Shown piece after piece: positions 7,001 through 9,967 of a stretch of 9,967 nucleotides of DNA. The DNA lies in NCBI GenBank assembly GCA_900556255.1, contig USNZ01000022.1, forward strand, positions 1-9,967, in the 5' to 3' direction. Positions within the stretch are counted from its first letter, which is position 1. Every line of letters starts with the position of its first letter. Position numbers and translations under genes: made by a program. The stretch comes from an uncultured Oscillospiraceae bacterium (GTDB lineage Bacteria > Bacillota > Clostridia > Oscillospirales > Ruminococcaceae). The notes beneath the pieces were generated by a model that saw only the letters and a program-made list of their open reading frames with translations, ran no database searches and was not told the DNA's origin.

Positions 7001-7224
7001 AGATCCAAATCGGCCTCCAGCAGAACGGTGCGATTGGTGCTGTACGTGTCCAGGCTGCAATCCTTGGCAAGCTGCAAAAGCTCGTCCACCGTCGTGATAT
7101 GCACGGTGGGTTTCTGCTCCGGCAAAGGCTCTGTGTCATCGGCAAAAACCGGCAGCGCAAGGCTGACCGAGAGTGCCAGGGCGGTAAAGCCCGCCGCCAG
7201 GCGGCGCATCAGATCGTTTTTCAT
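4030..7224 (-). CDS. Secreted, membrane-anchored GLUG-repeat surface protein
   Basis: The 1064-residue product begins with a signal peptide (basic MKNDLMRR, hydrophobic core, probable cleavage after VFA near 28). It ends in a membrane anchor (about 1034-1052) with the basic tail RRHRKRKNKKKA. No LPXTG sortase motif is seen, so it is probably held by the membrane with the body outside. GLUG-type cores (VGGIAG-like, followed by a strand ending in Cys or Ser) occur at about 139, 165, 193, 244, 273 and 299, and again at 670, 723, 752, 778 and 804, suggesting a beta-helix in two blocks. Between them lie helical, coiled-coil-like segments (about 313-376 and 572-627) flanking a Pro/Ser/Thr/Glu-rich disordered stretch (about 377-560). 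Residues 862-920 resemble an InlB B-repeat/mucin-binding-like fold (VHFTAEG, YGGSL, VVEAEY). The ATG overlaps the transporter's stop by 4 nt and has AAGGAGG (7240-7234) 9 nt upstream. The role is unknown. The tight pairing suggests it works with the transporter, or is an adhesin or cell-wall-binding partner. Confidence 0.85.
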   Translation of the reverse strand: MKNDLMRRLAAGFTALALSVSLALPVFADDTEPLPEQKPTVHITTVDELLQLAKDCSLDTYSTNRTVLLEADLDLVGQGFAGIPIFNGTFDGQGHTISNLNLVQDGSVVGFFRYLESDAVVQDLKLEGRAMPEGSRHTVGSVVGSNAGTVKNCSFVGVSSGASKVGGIAGENLAGGTVESCSVTGSVYGAHFVGGIVGDNHGVIASCVNKAGVNTKVEQNEIDISSLTMKDLIGTENVADITDIGGVAGSSAGVVKNCQNLGTVGYQHMGYNVGGIVGSQTGYVTACTNYGTVYARKEAGGIVGQMEPNSILEYEKDTLQILGEQLEELQTLVDHACDDANAAANDTSARLNNLQSNVTNARAALERLLQTTADNVTLGTTDTTVDLSELKNSLKGNSDAEPTPAPTAEPTPQATDTTDESVSTSTQTTTPTAESVPESASESTSESVPQSASESTSESTQESVQESAAESDTEVPAAEPAAESGEERVAHGQPDPQSDEATPSVGVVDPDFSTLGELGGTSDSDSENATPSQGIVDPDFSTLGDQSIWNDLGNALPDSMQVTVPTVEVTDRDAITAGRNDLSGTLNAVADTIAALNSSGSSNSQTLINDVRAITKQMNKIGNTLAGAGDNTADPDDLYSDISDTDTEQDTTGKVSYCVNQGTVDADINAGGITGAMARENDLDPEDDFHTAGSDSMNFKLKSRVVIRGCANYGEITGKKQGVGGIVGNMEMGSVLSSWNYGNVTAADATCVGGIAGTSSATIRESGAKCRLAGAKQVGGIAGSGYDIETCRAMVVIDEGTEQLGAIAGTVDDPRSGNITGNTFVDEGVAGLDGVSYADIAAPLPFDAFAAQENLPGAFKKITVHFTAEGNCVAEFALDYGGSLTPDQFPEVPQQDGSWGTWSDVNLTNMTFDAVVEAEYSDKTSVLQSEQQRDGRALLLVEGSFDSNDKLTLQPCEENPQPGTLESWLLPVQDDLAHTVRYLAPHDPDTLQLWLKTADGWQAWDAQTDGSYLKFTAPADAQAFAVTENPVSTGKLLAASIAAAVLVVLLLLRRHRKRKNKKKA
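5596..5721 (-). repeat. Duplicated ATPSxGxVDPDFSTLG motif within the GLUG protein
   Basis: ATPSVGVVDPDFSTLG at about residues 502-517 recurs 27 residues (81 nt) later as ATPSQGIVDPDFSTLG. The DNA copies are similar but not identical, so the duplication is old or is being kept by selection. It lies at the end of the disordered Ser/Thr/Glu-rich linker, just before the second helical segment. The function is unknown. A short binding motif or a protease site are possible readings. Confidence 0.75.
5855..5926 (-). repeat. 36-nt tandem repeat coding for the Ser/Glu-rich linker
   Basis: Two neighbouring 36-nt units (5855-5890 and 5891-5926) differ at only a few positions and code for SESTSESVPxSA-type dodecapeptides. 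Shorter degenerate copies of the ttccg/gattcc element continue to about 5820, where the peptide reads TQESVQESAAESD. The unit length is a multiple of three, so gain or loss of units would change the linker length without breaking the frame. Confidence 0.8.
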
Positions 7225-9701
7225 TGTTCGCCGCCTCCTTCGGTGGTGTCGTTGGTTTCGGTGGATTCAGACTCGGTCACGCTGCCCTCGGTCAGGTACA
7301 TATCGGGCTGCGTTACATCGACATCGGTGCCTGTGGAAATGGCCGCATTGAACTGACCGTGCAGCACACCCTTGATGTCGGCGTCCACAACGCCGTTGAT
7401 GTAGCCGCGCACACGGCCGTTGATGTGCATCGTACCGCTGACATTGCGGGTCGCCCCGGCAATGCCCTTCATCTCAAAGCTGGTGCGCTCGATGATGACG
7501 TCGCCCAGAACCAGGATCTGCGGCAGCACAAACAAGACCAGAATGATGGAAACAATGGTGCCGCGGCCCAGACATTCACCGATGGCGGCAATGACGGGGT
7601 TGGTGGTCAGTACGCTGATCAGCACGCCCGCCGACGCCAGAATGGAGCCGGAGGTGAAGATGGTCGGGAAGGACTCGTTCAGCGCGGTGACGATAGCATC
7701 CTTATGGTGCATGACCTTTTTCAGGTCGGTGTAGTGGCTGGAAATAACGATGGCGTAGTCGATGTTGGCGCCCATCTGAATGGAGTTGACGATCAGATAG
7801 CCCAGGAAGTACAGCGGAGAGTCCTGCAGATACGGCACAGAGAAGTTGATCCAGATACTGCCCTGAATGACAAAAATCAGCAGCACGGGCAGACCGGCGG
7901 ACTTGAAGGTGAACAGCAGAACCAGAATGACGAACAGGGCGCTCAGCACACTGATGAGCAGGTTGTCCTCGCCAAAGGAGCTGGACAAATCCATGGCGCT
8001 GGTGGTGTTGCCCACAATATAGGCGTCCTCAGGGTAATATTTCGCCACGATATCGTGCATTTTGTCCAGGAAGGCAAAGGTCTCGTCGCTTTCCTCGGGA
8101 ACGCTCAGGTAGGCGACCATACGGCTGTACTTTTCGGCCTGCAGCTGTACCTGCGCCTTGTCCAACTGGGCAAACAGGTCGTCCAGCGTGTCCTGCACAT
8201 CGCCGCTAAGGGTCACGTTGCCGTCGTGCATTTCCTGTTCCAGGAACTTGAACATATCGTAGATAGGCACTTTGTAGTTGCCCAGACCGTTGATGAACTC
8301 GCCGTACTGGTCGTGGTTGACGGCGTAAGCCCCGTACAGCGCCTTGGCGACCTCATAGTCCAGGCCTGCCATCTCCGCCAGTTGGCGAGGGGTCACGGCG
8401 TCGGTCAGCATGTAGCCGTCCATGGCCTCAATGTTGGCCAGGCCCATGGTGGACTTGACTTCGGGGCAGTTTTCCAGCTCCTGCAAAATTTTGCCCTCGT
8501 TCTCATAGTTGCCGGAGGGCACAATGACGGCTACCATGTTGGAGGTGCCGAACTCGCCCTTGATTTTCTGGTAGGCGATCTGGCTCTCACTCTGTTTGGC
8601 GGTCACCAAATCGGTGAAGGTGTAGCAATAGGGGCATTTGTTGGCAAAGACGGCGGCGGCAATGACGATGACCGCAAAGATAGGCGGAATGACATACCGC
8701 GTTTTTACGTCAAATTTGCCGACGGCTGTGATTTTGGGGATCAGGTTTTTGTGGCGGGTCTTGTCGATCAAACGGCTGAACAGAACCAGTAAGCCGGGCA
8801 TCAGGGTGAACACGGCCAGCATACTGAACATGATGGCCTTGATCAGCACCACGGCCAAATCGCGGCCGATGCCGAAGTGCATAAAGCCCAGCGCGGCCAG
8901 ACCGCTGATGGTCGTCAGCGAGGAGGAGGATATCTCCGGGATAGCCTTGGACAGGGCGGCGATGCAAGCCTCGCGGGTGTCCAGTGTCTCGTGCTCGTCA
9001 CTGAAGCGGTGGCACAGAATAATGGCATAGTCAATGGCCAGTGCCAGCTGCAGAATGACGGTGACCGAGTTGGAGATAAAGCTGATGGTGCCGCACAAAA
9101 AGTTCGTGCCCATATTCAAAAGGGCAGCCGTGCCGAAGGTCATGATAAGCACAGGCACCTCAGCATACGAGCGCGAGGTCAGTGTCAGCACGACCACGAT
9201 GATGATGGCGGCAATGACGATGATAACGCTCATCTCTGCCTGCAGGTCGGCAGAGGTGTCCACGCCCACCTGCGTGTCAACGTAGGTATCGTAGTCGGCT
9301 AAGGCATCGCGAATATCCTGCATGGCGGTCTTGGCGCGCTCATCGTCCTCCTCGGCGTCAAAGCTGACGGTATAAAGGGCCGACGCATCGGAAAAGTGAT
9401 CCTTGGTGGCGTCAAATTCCACGGTGTCCACGCCGTCAATGTCCTCGATGACCTCCTGCAGATCCAGCGCCGTATCGTAGGTCACGTTGGACACCATGAC
9501 GCGCGCCGAGCCGTAGGTGATGAAGTTGTCGTTCATCACGGTCAGGCCCTGACGGGTCTCGGTGCTGTCGGGCAGGTAGGTGGTGATGTCGTTTTCCACC
9601 TTGACCCAGCCGGTCGCAACAGCGCTGAAAATCAAGGCAAATATGTACAACAGGAAAAACAGGTTTCGTTTATCGACAATAAACGTTGCGAGTTTTTCCA
9701 T
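7221..9701 (-). CDS. MMPL/RND-family membrane transporter with C-terminal octad-repeat tail
   Basis: The 826-residue protein has the classic duplicated MMPL/RND layout. TM1 is at about 13-31, followed by an outer domain to about 156. A five-helix bundle to about 310 carries the ALAIDYAIILCHRF motif (about 219-232). TM7 at about 338-353 is followed by a second outer domain to about 580. A second five-helix bundle carries MGANIDYAIVISSHY (about 643-657). The repeated 'IDYAI' aspartates fit proton-driven transport. Relatives export lipids, polyketides or peptides; the cargo here is unknown. A cytosolic tail (about 735-826) holds octad repeats and an acidic Ser/Thr-rich end. The second outer domain begins with a CPYC pair (356-359). 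ATG 9701 follows AAAGG by 7 nt. An in-frame TTG at 9731 has a stronger GGGAGG (9746-9741) 9 nt upstream and would add 10 residues. Residue numbers count from 9701. The stop overlaps the GLUG gene start by 4 nt, indicating coupled translation. Confidence 0.9.
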   Translation of the reverse strand: MEKLATFIVDKRNLFFLLYIFALIFSAVATGWVKVENDITTYLPDSTETRQGLTVMNDNFITYGSARVMVSNVTYDTALDLQEVIEDIDGVDTVEFDATKDHFSDASALYTVSFDAEEDDERAKTAMQDIRDALADYDTYVDTQVGVDTSADLQAEMSVIIVIAAIIIVVVLTLTSRSYAEVPVLIMTFGTAALLNMGTNFLCGTISFISNSVTVILQLALAIDYAIILCHRFSDEHETLDTREACIAALSKAIPEISSSSLTTISGLAALGFMHFGIGRDLAVVLIKAIMFSMLAVFTLMPGLLVLFSRLIDKTRHKNLIPKITAVGKFDVKTRYVIPPIFAVIVIAAAVFANKCPYCYTFTDLVTAKQSESQIAYQKIKGEFGTSNMVAVIVPSGNYENEGKILQELENCPEVKSTMGLANIEAMDGYMLTDAVTPRQLAEMAGLDYEVAKALYGAYAVNHDQYGEFINGLGNYKVPIYDMFKFLEQEMHDGNVTLSGDVQDTLDDLFAQLDKAQVQLQAEKYSRMVAYLSVPEESDETFAFLDKMHDIVAKYYPEDAYIVGNTTSAMDLSSSFGEDNLLISVLSALFVILVLLFTFKSAGLPVLLIFVIQGSIWINFSVPYLQDSPLYFLGYLIVNSIQMGANIDYAIVISSHYTDLKKVMHHKDAIVTALNESFPTIFTSGSILASAGVLISVLTTNPVIAAIGECLGRGTIVSIILVLFVLPQILVLGDVIIERTSFEMKGIAGATRNVSGTMHINGRVRGYINGVVDADIKGVLHGQFNAAISTGTDVDVTQPDMYLTEGSVTESESTETNDTTEGGGEQ
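7323..7418 (-). repeat. Octad repeats in the cytosolic tail of the MMPL transporter
   Basis: Residues 762-793 divide into eight-residue units: GRVRGYIN, GVVDADIK, GVLHGQFN and AAISTGTD, preceded by VSGTMHIN. The first three share G-x-V/L-x-G/A-x-I/F-N/K, the kind of spacing seen in short right-handed beta-helices such as bactofilins. This is a protein-level repeat with little DNA identity. With twelve membrane helices and an inner N-terminus, it should lie in the cytoplasm. Confidence 0.65.
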
Positions 9702-9778
9702 GGCATTGCCTTTCGGCTTTTGGTTTTCCAAAGAAAGATGCCTCCCTCGTGGGTTCAATCCCCTACTGTAATACTTTT

Positions 9779-9807
9779 ATTATACGAGGGACGGCAGGAT
9801 TATTCCA
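9779..9807 (-). promoter_or_regulatory. Promoter of the transporter/GLUG operon
   Basis: A perfect TATAAT (minus strand, 9784-9779) lies about 70 nt before the transporter's ATG. Seventeen nt upstream is a poor -35, TGGAAT (9807-9802), which matches TTGACA at three of six positions. A weak -35 could mean that an activator is needed. The site falls between the rplL terminator and the transporter, where a promoter is required. No clear operator palindrome or riboswitch is seen in the leader. Confidence 0.6.
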
Positions 9808-9863
9808 GATACAAAAGCAGATTTATGTACAAATTTTAGGCCGTTGAATTGTGCACATCGCTA

Positions 9864-9903
9864 AAATAAAAAAACACCGTGCGGTGTTAAACCACACGGT
9901 GTT
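9864..9903 (-). terminator. Intrinsic terminator of the ribosomal protein operon
   Basis: On the minus strand AACACCGTG and CACGGTGTT pair perfectly. Three further inner pairs (one of them G-U) bring the stem to 12 bp around a 7-nt loop. A run of seven T residues follows, part of it the end of the stem, then ATTTTAG. It begins 23 nt after the rplL stop. It is a strong intrinsic terminator that separates the ribosomal genes from the transporter operon. Confidence 0.92.
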
Positions 9904-9925
9904 GAAAGCTATTTGGTAAGCTAAA

Positions 9926-9967
9926 TTACTTCAGCTCGACCTTAGCGCCGACCTCAGCCAGCTTCTT
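9926..9967 (-). CDS. rplL: Ribosomal protein L7/L12, C-terminal end (cut by window edge)
   Basis: The last 13 codons read KKLAEVGAKVELK followed by TAA. This matches the highly conserved end of bacterial L7/L12, which usually finishes in a KKLEEAGAKVELK-like sequence, the final helix and strand of its C-terminal domain. L7/L12 forms the ribosome stalk that recruits and stimulates translation factor GTPases. A strong terminator directly downstream fits rplL being the last gene of an rplJL-type operon. Only the tail is visible, so the call rests on this short conserved stretch. Confidence 0.88.
   Translation of the reverse strand, partial: KKLAEVGAKVELK

Noticed and set aside
5746..7356. Plus-strand open frame of 536 codons
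   Set aside because: It is antisense to the GLUG gene and the transporter end. The GFRRGFRGR-like repeats in it are only the reverse reading of the Ser/Glu repeat.
7224..8792. Plus-strand open frame of 522 codons
   Set aside because: It is antisense to the transporter, whose membrane helices and IDYAI motifs are unambiguous. No ribosome site or known domain was seen.
9749..9766. Plus-strand GTGGGTTCAATCCCCTAC resembling a tRNA T-arm, possibly a tRNA remnant or attachment site
   Set aside because: Only three of the five stem pairs form, and there is no acceptor stem, anticodon arm or integrase nearby. It is most likely chance.
9817..9854. Tiny minus-strand frame of about 10 codons beginning ATGTGCACAATT, a possible leader peptide of the transporter
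   Set aside because: It has no ribosome site, lies upstream of the likely transcription start and contains no telling codon run.

Overview
The window looks like chromosomal DNA of a GC-rich, Gram-positive anaerobe of the class Clostridia, probably a gut Oscillospirales/Ruminococcaceae-type organism. The grounds are a spoIIR gene (found only in endospore-forming lineages), an AddAB-type nuclease gene, an MEP-pathway ispE, GLUG-type surface proteins, strong AAGGAGG-like ribosome sites and a high GC content at third codon positions. Genus and species cannot be fixed from the sequence. All genes recognised here lie on the minus strand, so transcription runs from high to low coordinates. The long plus-strand reading frames are antisense shadows of GC-rich coding DNA. 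No insertion sequence, prophage, CRISPR array or RNA gene was seen.

Read in the direction of transcription, the right edge holds the last 13 codons of rplL (ribosomal protein L7/L12) and its strong intrinsic terminator (about 9864-9903). A new unit then begins with a TATAAT promoter near 9779-9807. It carries two genes that overlap by 4 nt: an MMPL/RND-type membrane transporter (9701-7221) and a 1064-residue secreted, membrane-anchored GLUG-repeat surface protein (7224-4030). An 11-bp-stem terminator at 3923-3956 closes it. This pair is the least understood part of the window. The transporter ends in an unusual cytosolic octad-repeat tail. The surface protein appears to be a beta-helix split by a coiled-coil hairpin with a roughly 185-residue Ser/Thr/Glu-rich tip.

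The next unit starts at a promoter near 3858-3891: an Lrp/AsnC-family regulator, a class I/II PLP aminotransferase (1-nt overlap) and ispE (3-nt gap). The tight packing suggests one operon joining an amino-acid-responsive regulator, its probable target enzyme and an isoprenoid-precursor kinase.

After a 76-nt gap come spoIIR and, 22 nt further on, the beginning of an addB-like gene cut by the left edge. The gap carries a sequence closely resembling a forespore sigma-F/sigma-G promoter at the right distance from the spoIIR start, which agrees with the known sigma-F control of spoIIR. Gene-free stretches are short: the longest are the 229 nt between the regulator and the GLUG gene, and the 224 nt between the transporter and rplL. 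Both are largely accounted for by a terminator plus a promoter.
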